Of a DNA stretch of 64,000 nt, positions 1 through 12,099 are shown in pieces. The notes beneath the pieces are model-generated. The model saw only the letters and a program-made list of their open reading frames with translations, did no database searches and was not told the DNA's origin. The stretch spans positions 36,937,804 through 37,001,803 of the forward strand of contig OY804579.1 of the NCBI GenBank assembly GCA_963680875.1, in the 5' to 3' direction. The position numbers were made by a program, and so were the translations under genes. Each line of letters begins with the position of its first letter. The first letter of the stretch is position 1. Source of the stretch: Bathymodiolus brooksi (lineage: Eukaryota; Mollusca; Bivalvia; Mytilida; Modiolidae).

Positions 1-534
1 TTAAAAGACTAAATCGAATCCATGTAGGTGCATTGTAGCCGATATAAAAGACTAAATTTTTCATTCAATACTTTTTCAGTGGAAGTCAAAAATCGTTCCC
101 ATCCCTTTCCTCATTTCTATTACTTCAGTCAATCAGATTGTTCATTGGATGAAAAGCAGTTTAGTAGCACTTTTAATTCAAGCAATTTAATTTGACGACT
201 CCAGGAGACATTTCTGAAAGTTTTGGTGAGTCTCACCATTGTAAGAATTGAAAATGTGAAAGCCTTGGTGAGTACCAACTGAAAATGGTGAGTTAAGGAC
301 TCGTCAAGGTGAGTTGCAAAGATCTCTGGACCAGGTCACGTGTATATTATACTATATATCCTCTGATCACCCACACTGTTACATATCACTAAAGGAGAAC
401 AAGTGCGATATCTGATTTTAATCAGATTGAATTAATTTACAGAAGACTTGGGGAAATATATTTTATTTTACTAAAGATGTGGTATATTTATCTTATTTCT
501 CAGAAAATCTGATCAAATATATTTTGTTTTACAG

Positions 535-3500
535 ACTGACTCCACTAAAGACATCAAGATATGACAAGAGATACATAGACCCAATTATAGACAAAGAAGT
601 CTTATCTCAACCAATAGATGAGCATGATCCAAGAAGATATCAACCAATCAAAGCTGCCAAAACAGAAGACACAACAGCATTTTATTATGATTCAACAGTA
701 CAGTAAGAATATAGTGCTATAATGATTTGCAAAAAATAATATGAAAAATGTGTTTTTTGTATAAATTACAGAAAAAATAATAATGAAATGAATTTCATTG
801 GACTTCTGAATTAAAAAATTTATGATCGTGAAAATTGTACATACTAACATAGTTTTTATGGGTCAATATTAGATTAATTTTATATTTGTTATAAGGACCA
901 CGATCAAATGGTATTTAGATATACATCTTCCTATGCAATCAGGGCCAATCACCACTAAAATTCGTGAGTTCTATTCCTCCTCATGAAGATGATGAGGTGT
1001 ACTCAAATTAAAATCTTGTATGATAATGTTTGTCAGTGTCTTGTGACAGTTCCATGTTTTTTTTATGGGTAAGCTGCCTTCCTCCACAAATAAAACTGAC
1101 CACCATTATATAGCTGAAATATTGTTGAAAGTGGTGTTTGAACACCCATAAATCAGTCCTGTTATACATTATTTTAATTGCCTTTTCTTAAAAAAATATT
1201 ATATTTGGAAAGTTCCTGATTATGCAAGTTAATAGGCCGTTTATGACGAAAATTCCTCTAAAGTATAATCTGTAATATGAATTCCCTTTATTTCACTTTT
1301 AGTAACACAGAGCTCCAGATAAGCTGTGTATTTGCGTTTTTTACACTATGAAAACGAGTAAAAACGCATGTATTATCAGATCAGAGTGTACACATTACGC
1401 ATACATATTGCTGTGTAAGCAAACTTTCCAAATTCGGAGCATACTTGTACAGTCGTGTACATAACAATACATTTTTGTCTTTGAGAAATTCCCCATAATT
1501 ACTTCCCTTTATACTTTTCGAAGGAGAGAGCGTATACATCCGAGGGGTACCGAATGTTTGCCTTTCTAAGCATCGATTTCAAAAGAGATCTGATCGGATG
1601 TTTACGATAAATCATCCAATCACAGTCAATATTACAAATAAATGCGGTTTACGTAATAAGCAAGAACTAAAACGAAAGTAAATTTGGGAACACGTTTTTC
1701 GTTGAAAATGAGGGATTACCGAAAATGAGCAAGAACATGAATAAGCGTGCTACGGAAAATTCTATACTTAAGTTCCTGACAGTTTCATCTGTGTCTAGTG
1801 ACAGTATAGTTAAAGGAATCATTGATGACATTATCAAAACGGCTGTGAAAACTGCCGAAGTCGACGATCAAAAAACAAAATATTTACAACATTTTATTAA
1901 TAAACATGACACAATCGTGTCAAATTAAACAGAGATATACATTTCACTTGCATCCTGCGTTTATTGAATAACATTTGTGTCAAACATTATTTTAAAAGTG
2001 TACAATGTAAGCAATCTTTTCTGAAGTAGAGAATACAACAGTGGAAAGGAAATATGCAAATACCCATCATTTTCAAAAGTAGGGGGTAATTACCCTTTGG
2101 ACTTGAAAATTATCTGGAGCTCTGGTAACATGTACTTATTAACTATTATAGAAGCAATAAAAGGTACATGCACCATGGATGACAACACAATATTATTTAT
2201 AGATTTATAAGTTATTGATGATGAACACATCACACACACTAAATTTGACATCTACATTTTTATTGCTATCACTGGATTGATACATCTGTTGGTGGACTAT
2301 TAGTACCAGAGGCTATTTTCCACCTAGTACATGTAGTCAGTGTTTCGGCACTGACATGGATTATTAAATATATATTTATTATTTAATTTACAGTTCCTAA
2401 ATAATGTAATTATGAATCAAAATAAGATTCTCCTTCCTTGGGCTTTAGTGACCTTAGTCAATTGTTGCTATCATGTTTAGGCCCTTTGATTTTCATGCTC
2501 CCTAATACTTTTAAATTGTTTTTCTTTCCAATCTTTTGACCTTGAGCTTAGTTGATGAAGATTATTCTAGATATGGATAGATTTGAATGCTACAGGTTTT
2601 TTTTGAACTTTCAACAATATTTCAGTTGTATCGTGGTGATCTGTTACATTGGTGGAAGAAACAGGAGTACCTGGTGAAAGCCATTGACATATTGTAAGTC
2701 TGAAACAAACTTCATCACATAAGGTTGTTTTGAGAACACATTACCATGTTTGGGAGTGATAGGCAGTGATTTCATTGGTTGATGTATATTAAGCTACCAT
2801 ATGATCGCAGCCATGATGCCCAATCCCCCTCTTTTGCACAATTTAAATATTCGTTAAAATATTACTTGTGATACATAATAATTTTAGTTTGCTTTTTATA
2901 TTACATAGATCCAAGTGAATTCAAAGTTTTATCATTATATCCGCACTCATTTTTCTTATGCTGGTTGTACTGCAATAGTTACTTCCCTTTTTTACAGGAC
3001 TTTTTGTAACAAGATGATGAATGATGGAAAGAAAGCTGCTGCCAGAAGAACTCTTGATCTGGTAAATAGAATCTTGGAATTTTCAAATCAATCCTTGCAT
3101 AACGAAAATGCAGACTTTCACGAAATTTAAGGAAAAATCTGTGATAATATATTGACTGACATTCTTTCGCACTGTAAATAAGAAATTTCCGCATCAGTGG
3201 TGTAATGGTCAGAGTACTTGCTTCGAGTGTAGTAGATTGTGGGTTTGAGCACAAGTTCCCCTTGGAACAAATCAAAGACTCTACAATTGGTATTTGTTGT
3301 TTCTCCGCTAAGCACACAACATTAAGGAGCAAGAGCAAAGATTGGTTGGCTCTGAATCAGGATAATGTGTCCGAGTGGAGCGACATGTCTACCCACAGAC
3401 TGCTGTATCAGTGAGCTAGCACTATAAAAATCTAACATAAGCATGCTGGTCTAATCTAGTGAATATCATCTCATTGAAATATAACTTTTTCATGCCACTA

Positions 3501-6500
3501 CATAGCTGAAAAATTGCTCAATTAGTATTAAACAACAATCACTCACTCAACAGGAAATTCTTGGACATGTCTGTTCTTCACCTTTCAAATGTATTTGATG
3601 ATACATGTCAAGAAACACCACCTGCATGAAGGCCCCTATTAAAATGTTCAAAATGTAAGAAATGTCTATTTATGCACTTGTTATACCCACCATCGTTCCT
3701 GATTATGATGATATTTTTTTAATGGATACAAAATAAATGATTGCTTAAATATCTGATTTTACCTTCACAATAGTGTATCTAACTAATTAAATAGTCCTAG
3801 ATTATAACCTCTTATTTTGTTTTTCTTCAGACATTAGAAAATATTAAAAGAATACAATTAGAGAAATATCATAAATGTTCATCAGACTCAGAAAAGGAAG
3901 CTCTAGTACTAGATCCTGTACAGGTTCTCCACAAAGCAATAGATCATTGTAAACCAGTTCTCACTATTAAATTTGTGGAAAAAGGAGGTGTCCGATACAA
4001 GGTAATCATTTTATACTGCAAACATCATACCAAATAAGAACTACATTCCTCAAAGGTAAAAGACTATAAAACGTACCAATCCAGGAAAGTCAGCAAGTAT
4101 TATATGTGTGTTAGGGGTATCAATTTTGCCTCTTTCTACGATATTGCGATTGGGTTTTGAAGCTGGTCCGACAGTATGTTTTTTTTGTTGTTTTTTTTTT
4201 GTCAGTGCATTTGCTGTAGAATAAAGATATACAAATAAAATTATGTAGTATTCGTCAAGTACACAGATAACAATCTCCTAGTACCAGATTTATGTAGAGC
4301 AAACAGTAAGAAATGGTACCAGTATAACGTGGACATGACAGAGGACATCCTTCAAAATGGCCGGAACAATGCTTGTTTCTGCTCTTTTCACTCAAATCTG
4401 GCTGTTGTTTTGGACATTTTCACATTGTAGGATCAATACAATACACTTACCTTTTCAGCAAAAAAATTATTGATTTGCACTAACTGCTAGGAATAGGCTA
4501 CCAACCATCTTAATTTTAGTTATTTTAGATTGATAACCAGGTGAACCTCTAATATTTATATTTTGAGGTGTCAGTACCTTGTCAGTGTCTTAATAATAAT
4601 CGTAGATATGAAATGTATAATGTTGTTTCAATGTCAGACTCTCAAAAGCACAAATTAAAAAAAAAGAGGTTTTGTGTTTTTAGGTTCCATCACCTTGTCC
4701 GCCTCAAAAACAAACATATCTTGCAATGAAATGGTTGATAGAAACATCTAAAGAATTGGACAGAAAAAAGCGGATGTACGTCAAATTAGCCCACGAAATT
4801 GTAGACGCTGCTAATAAAGAGGTAACATAATTCATAGAACAATTCATAATTAGGAGATCACTGTAATTTTTCACATTATCAGTCTTTGTCTTCATTTTTA
4901 TGTCCCCGTCACTAAGTGGCCGGGACATATAGTGTTACCCATGTCGGTAATTCCGAAATAAAACAGTTGCGACCACTTTTTTTCGCTATGCTTTGAGATA
5001 TTGATTTGGTATGTGGGTGTATAATGATAAGTTACAGATCAAGTTTACGTTTCGTTCCGGTCCAATGATTTTTGGCTGAGTTGTGGCCCTTGGACTTTGA
5101 AATTTGGTCAAATATTTAGTTGTCACCACTTTTTTTTCGCTATGCTTGGAGATATTGACTTGATTTTTGGTATATGAGTGTATAATGATGAGTTATAGAT
5201 CAAGTTTACATTTCATTCCGGTCCAATGATTTTTGGCCGATTTATGGCCCTTGGACTTTGAAATTTGGCCAAATATTTAGTTGTCACCACTTTATTATAC
5301 CCCCGCTCCCCGAAGGGGGAGGGGGGTATACTGTTTTACCTCTGTCCTTCCGTCTGTCCAAGATATTTTTCTCAGTAACTGTTGATGGCAGAAATCTGAT
5401 TCCTACTTCCTGTTTGTTGATTTTGTTGATTTTTATACACATTTAACATACATTTGTATATACACATTTTTCGTCGCATTTTTCTAAGCAACTATTGATG
5501 ACAGGAATCTGATATTTGGTCACAAGCTTCATATAGGTATGCCATATTGTGGGAAGCGATTTTGGACCCGTCAGATTCCTGCTTCCTGTTTGCCGACTTA
5601 GTTGGTTTTTATACACATTGAACATATATGCACATTTTTCGTCACATTTTTCTCAGCAACTATTGATGGCAGAGATCTGATATTTGGTCACAAGCTTCAT
5701 ATAGGTACCCCATATAGGGTTTCAAAATTGTGTCCGGTGATGCCGTGCACCAATCAACATGGCCACTGTTACTAAAAATAGAACATATGGTAAAATTGAA
5801 GGTTTTGGGTAATAACTCAAAAAACGTTAATTATATCAGAAATCTGACAGGGTGAAAATGATCAGCACAGCAAGATCTAACTACCCTTATATTTCGATAA
5901 CTATAATAGATAGAGGTTAAGTTCAGCATGTCAAGATCTACCTACCCTGCAATTTTGAAGTAAATCCGAGTACCCATTTTGGAGTTATTGCCCTTTTTTC
6001 ATCAAATTTTAAAAATTTAATACTTTTTGTCTTATATTTCAAAAACTATAAGAGATAAAGGTTAAGTTTAAATTGCAAAAATGTGCAGCATGTCAAGATC
6101 TACCTACACTGCAATTTTAAAGTAAATCCCATTACCCATTTTGGAATTATTGCCCTTTTTTCATCAAATGTTCTAAATTTTAATACTTTCATCTTATATC
6201 TCAAAAACTATTGGAGATAGAGGGAAAGTTTAAACTGCAAAAATGTTCAGCATGTCAAGATCTACAAAAAAGTTCCCACAGTTGAAAATGTCCGACAACT
6301 GTGTGGAGTTATTCCTCTTGAAATGCATTTTTTTTGTTGACTTTCACTGCTTTTGGTTACTCAAATAATCAAAGGGAAGCAACTCTATTACAAAATGTGA
6401 AGTAGCAAAAGCTAAATTTTGAGAATCATTGATATTTATGTTTTTTTTTTACAGCAATGTTGATAACTTACATTAAAGAGGGAACCCCTGCCCAAATTTT

Positions 6501-9127
6501 TTCAGAGAGGGGGGTCTGCAATGATGAGGGCATTTGTTATTTTTTGACCAAAGTTATCAAGTTTTATTGACTGATGTTGTTATACCCAGGTGAGCTATAC
6601 AGGCTCCTGGGAGCCTCTAGTTGGTATGAGAGTGTATAATCATAAGTTACAGATCAACTTTGAAATTCATTTGTTATTCTTAGCCTATTACTGAGGGAAT
6701 TAAAAAAGGGTGAAACATTTGCGAGCCTCCTTAATATTCACGGCTGGGACATTCGTGTAGTTTTCACCTACCCCGTACTTGCCAAATTTAGAAAAAAAAT
6801 TATATTTATTCAAACAAATTCTTTCATAATCTTCACTTGTCCGAATCCAGTTTTACTTGTCCCGGGCTTCGGGCAAGTGGTCATGTGATCATGGCATTGA
6901 TCTCCCCTTACACAAACCAGCCTTTTATTGTCCCCATCCAATGGACTAGCATCGTTTCTTAAGACCACCCTAGCCAATGGTGTCAAGGTTTTCAAAAAGG
7001 TTATAACAAGTAAATTCAGGTTTCATTTGATAGCAATATATGCATTGGGGTGTTTTCGCAATTTCAGCTGTACACCTGTACCAAAATTACCTTGAAGAGC
7101 CCCCCCCCCCACCAACCCTCGTGAGACTAGGGAAAGAATGAATTTTAATGATATTGATAAAAAAAACAATTAATCTGAAAACTGTTTATATATTGATACA
7201 TGTATCTGATGTCTTTTTTTCATTAAAAAAAAATGTCACAAAATGTTTGGGCCACCATTATGCCATTTGGACCAGTGACTAATTTTTTACTGGCCCAAAA
7301 AAAAAAATTCGGGCCAGCCTAGGGCTAGCCCTCATTTCAGGCACTGAATCCAGGCACAAAAATGTGGCAGGGTTAAGGCCGATGAATGGGATCCCAACCC
7401 TCACCTCTTGATAACTGGATCTCCAACGGCAATACATATGTAAACAAGCGATAAAAGATACGCTCAGATCCGCTTCCACTAAAAAAAACCACATACTACC
7501 ACAAAAATGAATGACAACATAAACGGACAGTACAATAGCAGGGTCAATCAATGTATGCTCATAGTTAACTGACTACTAGCTAGGAAGGTAGAATCTGTTG
7601 ATTAAAGACCATTACTGTTTAGACAATAAAATCATAACTGAAGCTTTTTCTAACAGGTTTAATGTCAATTAGTCATAACAGGGGTGTGGAATTCCCATGC
7701 CCGACTCGTACATAGAACCTGCCGGACAAGTAGATTTTCCTGGCTAGCTTGACCGGGGATAAGTAATAATCAACAAATAAAAATTATTTCTGATTAAAGT
7801 ACTCTGGAAAGACAATTCCTCAAATGATATTATATCGTAAATATTGACGGTTATAGAAATAAATATTTTGTGTGTTTTTTATTTATTTTTATTAGAAACG
7901 ATCGCGTCATTGGTGTTCCGAAAGCAGCTAAAAATAACCAGAATTGTACAAGTTCTAAGTTGAGTATTATGACCCGATTGCAATGTTAATTGTACTGCAT
8001 TTACTTAATGATAACCGGGGCCGTGTAACAGGTTTTTATTGATGTTCCGAATGTGACGTTTCCTTGCTTGTCCACGGCTTTTCGTAAAGAAATAGGGCTA
8101 ACATTCGTGAACATATAATACAAATCGGGTTGCAGTCGTTACAATAGACAAATATTTAATAATAAAAAAAAGACTGGGAAAGATTCTGGCCACAATGAAC
8201 ATCACGAGAAAGTTAACAAACGCAAAACTCTTGCGGAAAAGGACACATAATTTGAGGAAAAACACTGTTCAGTCCAAGTTGCTAGCCGATTTCTCATTGT
8301 TACTGCTGGATTCTGATGTCTCATATTGCAATATCTGCAGGAAATATTCAGATTTTGCTGACCAGAAATCATTAATGTTTATTGGCAAAATCATGCACAG
8401 AATGGATACTTAACTTCCCACCAGTCATCTGCAAAGTATGACACCACTAAAACTAAATTCATGACTGGTTTGATGGATAAAGCCATTGCCAAGGTTAATC
8501 AAAATGAACTTGATTGATATGAGAAATTTTTCAGCACAGCTTATTCTGTATCTAAAAACAACCGGCTATTCTCTGACTGCACATTCCTATTGGAAATTCA
8601 AATTTAAATTTGGGCAGGGATGTTTGTGTTAACTTTATTAAAACTTTATTTCAAATTTTATGCAATGATGTAATAGACAATATAAACAAGTTCAAATTAG
8701 CAACTGTGTTTGCAAGTATCAAATGTTTATAAAAAAAAAACCCAGGACAAATAGGATTTTGTCCGGACAAGTAACTTTTTTCAGATAACTTGCCCGGAGA
8801 CAAGTAGAATATTTCAGTATTTCCACACTCCTGTCATAAACATCCAAAGAATTTAATGGTCTTCATGGGAGACCAGAATAAATAGGGCATCAAGCTCTTG
8901 GGAGTTGCATAATTGGTTGTCAAACTGGTATAAATGATCTAGTAGAGAAAAATTCTTGTTCCTCATTTATAATTATTCTAGAACGCAGTAATTATTATTT
9001 TGTTGTATTTTCTATAATTACGGTATTGACCCTTTTTTTGCAGGGTAAAGCCATGAGAAAGAAACAGGAGTTACATCGAGTATGTGAAGAAAACAGAGCT
9101 TATGCACATTTCAGATGGTCAAGATAA
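535..9127 (+). CDS. MRPS7: Mitochondrial small-subunit ribosomal protein uS7m, five exons, 5' end missing
   Basis: Nuclear-encoded uS7m binds the 3' domain of mitochondrial 12S rRNA in the small ribosomal subunit. Exons read from splice sites and frame: 535-702, 2998-3061, 3837-4001, 4684-4821 and 9044-9127 (TAA stop). All joins keep frame. Landmarks resemble animal MRPS7: DPIIDKE in the first exon, NKMMNDGKKAAARRTL in the second, LEKYHKC and HKAIDHCKPVL in the third, YLAMKWLIE and KLAHEIVDAAN in the fourth, and the C-terminal ENRAYAHFRWSR, close to the usual AHYRW ending. The acceptor of exon three is placed at 3836 because the nearer AG at 3829 would read into a stop. The first exon (start codon and transit peptide) was not found; ATG 479 lies before the acceptor at 533-534 and is unlikely to be the start. 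About 205 residues are covered. ATTAAA at 9156-9161 may be the poly(A) signal. Confidence 0.93.
895..1153 (+). mobile_element. tRNA-derived SINE (family S1), diverged
   Basis: Shares with other S1 copies the order: GGCCGT-type head, CTATGCAATCAG, AGTTCGAATCC-like B box (here degraded), GATAAAGTTTGTCAGTGACTTG, and tail GATATAACTGAAATATTGTTGAAAGTGG...AACACC. Confidence 0.7.
1308..2124. mobile_element. 817-bp TIR element in MRPS7 intron
   Basis: Ends are perfect 15-bp inverted repeats, CAGAGCTCCAGATAA at 1308-1322 and its complement at 2110-2124. GTAACA directly flanks both sides (1302-1307, 2125-2130), a probable target duplication. Superfamily unclear. Inside, 1725-1928 is a 67-codon open frame (MSKNMNKRATENSILKFLTV...). 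Confidence 0.8.
1725..1928 (+). CDS. Small ORF inside TIR element, possible transposase N-terminal exon
   Basis: 67 codons, basic start then SILKFLTVSS, somewhat like the N-termini of zinc-finger transposase-derived proteins. Not recognised. It may be a captured or remnant first exon of the element's own gene. Confidence 0.3.
   Translation: MSKNMNKRATENSILKFLTVSSVSSDSIVKGIIDDIIKTAVKTAEVDDQKTKYLQHFINKHDTIVSN
2605..2822 (-). mobile_element. SINE family S1, minus orientation
   Basis: Tail first (CTTTCAACAATATTTCAGTT), head complement at 2805-2822. Ends about 175 bp before MRPS7 exon 2998-3061. Confidence 0.7.
3191..3549 (+). mobile_element. SINE family S3 (tRNA-like head)
   Basis: Head TCAGTGGTGTAATGGTCAGA then GTGGGTTTGAGC resembles tRNA A and B boxes; tail ends TTAAACAACAATCACTCACT. 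A second copy lies at 23774-24075. Confidence 0.7.
4290..4450 (+). repeat. Dispersed repeat shared with 19590-19750
   Basis: Contains matching blocks such as ATGCTTGTTTCTGCTCTTTT and a following ATTGTAGGATCAATACAATA; the second copy is in the spacer near 19.6 kb. Confidence 0.5.
4905..6625. repeat. Composite mollusc dispersed repeat
   Basis: Non-coding. Begins with a GTCCCCGTCACTAAGTGGCC block, contains repeated TTTTTCGCTATGCTT units, a TATACCCCCGCTCCCCGAAG block at 5296-5340, duplicated GATATTTGGTCACAAGCTTC segments and repeated GTCAAGATCTACCTAC segments, ending GGGAGCCTCTAGTTGG. Probably nested insertions. Partly matched at 53475-53745. Confidence 0.6.
6625..7678. other. MRPS7 intron sequence, no gene seen
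   Basis: AT-rich with homopolymers; a poly-C run at 7101-7110. Short open frames lack any recognisable motif. Confidence 0.6.
7679..8833 (+). mobile_element. hAT-like DNA transposon remnant
   Basis: Left end CAGGGGTGTGGAATTCCC and right end complementary to CAGGAGTGTGGAAAT; TCATAA flanks both ends (7673-7678, 8834-8839). CAGGGGTGTG ends are typical of hAT elements. Internal coding traces: IDKYLIIKKKTGK about 8140-8180 in one frame and YCNICRKYSDFADQKS about 8325-8375 in another, resembling transposase N-terminus and TTF-type zinc finger. The frame is broken. Confidence 0.7.
8195..8413 (+). pseudogene. hAT transposase N-terminal fragment (zinc finger)
   Basis: 72-codon frame ending after CNICRKYSDFADQKSLMFIG, which resembles the first cysteine pair of a TTF-type zinc finger. 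Stops soon after, so not a functional transposase. Confidence 0.45.
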
Positions 9128-9314
9128 TGAGATTAACAATGGTTGTTTTTTTTTAATTAAATTTGAAGTATTAATTTAAAAAAATGAAGGATTTTTGTTT
9201 TGCTTTGATGATGAAGAAAAGCATTATTGACATTAGTTTTTAATATGTAATATTGATGACCAACAACAAAAAAGATGTAAGATAAACCCTTTAATGTTGC
9301 TCTTTTATACAAGA

Positions 9315-9572
9315 GGGGCCGTCATGGTCATGATCGTATGGTAGTTGGATTTTAACTACCTGTGCAACCTATCTCTACCAAAGTTGTGATTTCGAGCCCT
9401 GTTCATGTCGAGGTGTACTTGATACAACATTATGTGATAAAGTTTGTCAGTGACTTGCGACAGGTCAGTGGTTTTCTACAGGTACCCATGTTTCCTCCAC
9501 CTGTTAAACTGACCACCACGATATATCTGAAATATTGACCACCACGATATATCTGAAATATTGTTGAACACC
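9315..9572 (+). mobile_element. SINE family S1 with internal duplication
   Basis: Full head to tail, GGGGCCGTCATGGTCATGAT to GTTGAACACC. The block GACCACCACGATATATCTGA is present twice (from about 9508 and 9536). Confidence 0.8.
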
Positions 9573-9770
9573 ACAAGCCTAAACCAAACCAAAATGATGT
9601 AAGATAAACCCTTTAATGTTGCTCCTTTAAAAAGTACATTGTATTGCCATACAAAAATAACCACCATTGATTATTATTGGTGGATTATCAGTCCATGATT
9701 TACCCTTCTGTTACAAATGAATTATTATGTCTCGCCTGTTGGATCATGAAGTTCAGCAATGTACTTTTAT

Positions 9771-10298
9771 CATCTTCGCTAGCCAAGGGTTACGATTCGG
9801 GTCCCCATTCTCTCCACCCTTGGCGGATCTAGAATACATTTTGAAATTCGTGCGCAATGCCACCTGGTGGTTTATCGAAGTTGCGCCCCTTAGATAGTCG
9901 TCATCGCCAGCCAATCAGAATCGTTTTGTTATACGTATGTTGGAGAGTTGAAAATGGCAGCGCCCAGTGAATAAAAACTTATTTGTGATAAATTTAATTT
10001 GGAAGCACTTACTGTTAACCAAGTGAAAGTTTCAAAGCTTTGGCAGACGGGAAAGATGTTTTCATTGGAACCAAAACGGGAAGTGGCAAATCGTTGTCAT
10101 ATGAGAGCATTCCGGTGCCATTTTTGTTTACATTTCGTGGATAACATGTGTTCCGTGTAAAACGTCTTCTGATTGGATACGTGTACTAGTACCCGTAGCC
10201 AATGAAATAATAAAGCGTGAATCCTCAAAATGTATTCTAGATCTGCCAAGGGTGGAGAGAAGGGGGACCTGAATCGTAACCCTTGGCTAGCGAAGATG
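9771..10298. mobile_element. Long-TIR (Mutator-like) element carrying a helicase-like fragment
   Basis: Inverted repeats of about 72 bp (9771-9842 and 10227-10298) with few mismatches; exact 9-bp flanks TACTTTTAT at 9762-9770 and 10299-10307. Long TIRs with an 8-9-bp duplication fit Mutator-like elements. Interior has CCAAT-type boxes, an ATG at 9954 and a helicase motif I-like stretch. Confidence 0.78.
10025..10144 (+). pseudogene. RecQ/DEAD-like helicase motif I fragment
   Basis: Reads ESFKALADGKDVFIGTKTGS followed by GKSLSYESIPVPF; GTKTGSGKS is a Walker A motif in a RecQ/DExH-like setting. Just upstream, in another frame, CDKFNLEALTVNQVK looks like the preceding part, so there is a frameshift, plus a stop after MAAPSE. 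Looks like a captured 5' gene fragment. Confidence 0.55.
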
Positions 10299-10440
10299 TA
10301 CTTTTATATGCCCCAGTCAATACATAGCGACATGCACTTACATGAAAGGAATAGATGCACAAAGGACTATAAATAGTCTCCACATGTCAATTATCATAAC
10401 ACTAATTTGACAATACTAACATTGTTCTAAGTAAACGTTA

Positions 10441-10632
10441 GAGAATATCGAAGGGACAATCCAGAGAAACTGACTACATAGGGTACACAAGACGAAGAAA
10501 AACACATAGAAACTGACTACATAGGGTACACAAGACGAAGAAAAACACAGAGAAACTGACTACATAGGGTACACAAGACGAAGAAAAACACAGAGAAACT
10601 GACTACATAGGGTACACAAGACGAAGAAAAAC
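10441..10632. repeat. Minisatellite, about 48-bp unit, about 4 copies
   Basis: Units carry AGAAACTGACTACATAGGGT followed by ACACAAGACGAAGAAAAACA. Related to the array at 38225-38470. Confidence 0.85.
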
Positions 10633-10786
10633 AAAACAAAAACACTACACAATATGTGTTGGATACCACAATAAGACATAGCTAAGTATAAATATAAATT
10701 GGGTCGTGTTTCAGCAGTATTGTATGAACAAAATTAAATAATAATCGTATGAATAGTATTTACTGTACTAAATACACATGTCTGTG

Positions 10787-11036
10787 AGGGGCCGTCGTGA
10801 TCATGTAGTAGTTGGATTTACAACAACCTATGCAATCAGTGACTATCACCACTAACTGTGTGAGTTCTAAGCTCGCTCTAGCGAGGTGTACTCGATACAA
10901 CATTATCTGATAAAGTTTGTCAGTGACTTACGGCAGGTCTGTGGTTTGCTCCGAGTACTCTGGTTTCCTCCACCAATAAAACTGACTGCCACGATATAAG
11001 TGAAATATTGTTGAAAGTGGTGTTAAACACCATAAA
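10787..11036 (+). mobile_element. SINE family S1
   Basis: Head GGGGCCGTCGTGATCATG, tail GTTAAACACCATAAACCC. Ends immediately before the 27-bp array. Confidence 0.8.
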
Positions 11037-11130
11037 CCCAAACCCACATGTCTGTGTTAAGCTACTCAGAGGTGCTTGACATCAAGAAAATAAGACTATT
11101 TTTAGAAAAAAATAAAATGAAAAACAAAAA

Positions 11131-12003
11131 AATACCATACTGTCAGAACAGTTCTAAAATACCATACTGTCAGAACAGTTCTAAAATACCATACTGTCAG
11201 AACAGTTCTAAAATACCATACTGTCAGAACAGTTCTAAAATACCATACTGTCAGAACAGTTCTAAAATACCATACTGTCAGAACAGTTCTAAAATACCAT
11301 ACTGTCAGAACAGTTCAAAAATACCATACTGTCAGAACAGTTCTAAAATACCATACTGTCAGAACAGTTCAAAAATACCATACTGTCACAACAGTTCTAA
11401 AATACCATACTGTCAGAACAGTTCTAAAATACCATACTGTCAGAACAGTTCTAAAATACCATACTGTCAGAACAGTTCTAAAATACCATACTGTCAGAAC
11501 AGTTCAAAAATACCATACTGTCAGAACAGTTCTAAAATACCATACTGTCACAACAGTTCTAAAATACCATACTGTCACAACAGTTCTAAAATACCATACT
11601 GTCAGAACAGTTCAAAAATACCATACTGTCAGAACAGTTCTAAAATACCATACTGTCAGAACAGTTCTAAAATACCATACTGTCAGAACAGTTCTAAAAT
11701 ACCATACTGTCAGAACAGTTCTAAAATACCATACTGTCAGAACAGTTCTAAAATACCATACTGTCAGAACAGTTCTAAAATACCATACTGTCAGAACAGT
11801 TCTAAAATACCATACTGTCAGAACAGTTCTAAAATACCATACTGTCAGAACAGTTCTAAAATGCCATACTGTCAGAACAGTTCTAAAATACCATACTGTC
11901 AGAACAGTTCTAAAATACCATACTGTCAGAACAGTTCTAAAATACCATACTGTCAGAACAGTTCTAAAATACCATACTGTCAGAACAGTTCTAATATACC
12001 ATA
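11131..12003. repeat. 27-bp minisatellite, about 32 copies
   Basis: Unit begins ATACCATACTGTCAGAACAG. Because 27 is a multiple of three, one plus frame stays open for 347 codons as repeats of KIPYCQNSS, and a minus frame as TVWYFRTVL. Few variants (CAG/CAC, TCT/TCA). Related single-copy sequence is at 12900-12930 and 50730-50760, so the unit arose from a dispersed repeat. Confidence 0.95.
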
Positions 12004-12099
12004 CCATCAGAATGGTGTCTTCAACCTATGCCAACATTTTGAAATATCATATTCAAGGTATGCCAACAAACATTTTATTACAGGTGTTTAAAGAACAAT

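Noticed and set aside
479..479. ATG as MRPS7 start
   Set aside because: The stretch up to 534 looks like intron ending in TTTTACAG, and the encoded residues do not resemble a transit peptide.
3830..3836. Acceptor at 3829 for MRPS7 exon three
   Set aside because: It would give an in-frame stop within a few codons; the AG at 3835-3836 keeps the frame.
11048..12091. 347-codon ORF as a protein gene
   Set aside because: It is a by-product of a 27-bp satellite; the opposite strand is open too, and there is no signal peptide or splice context.
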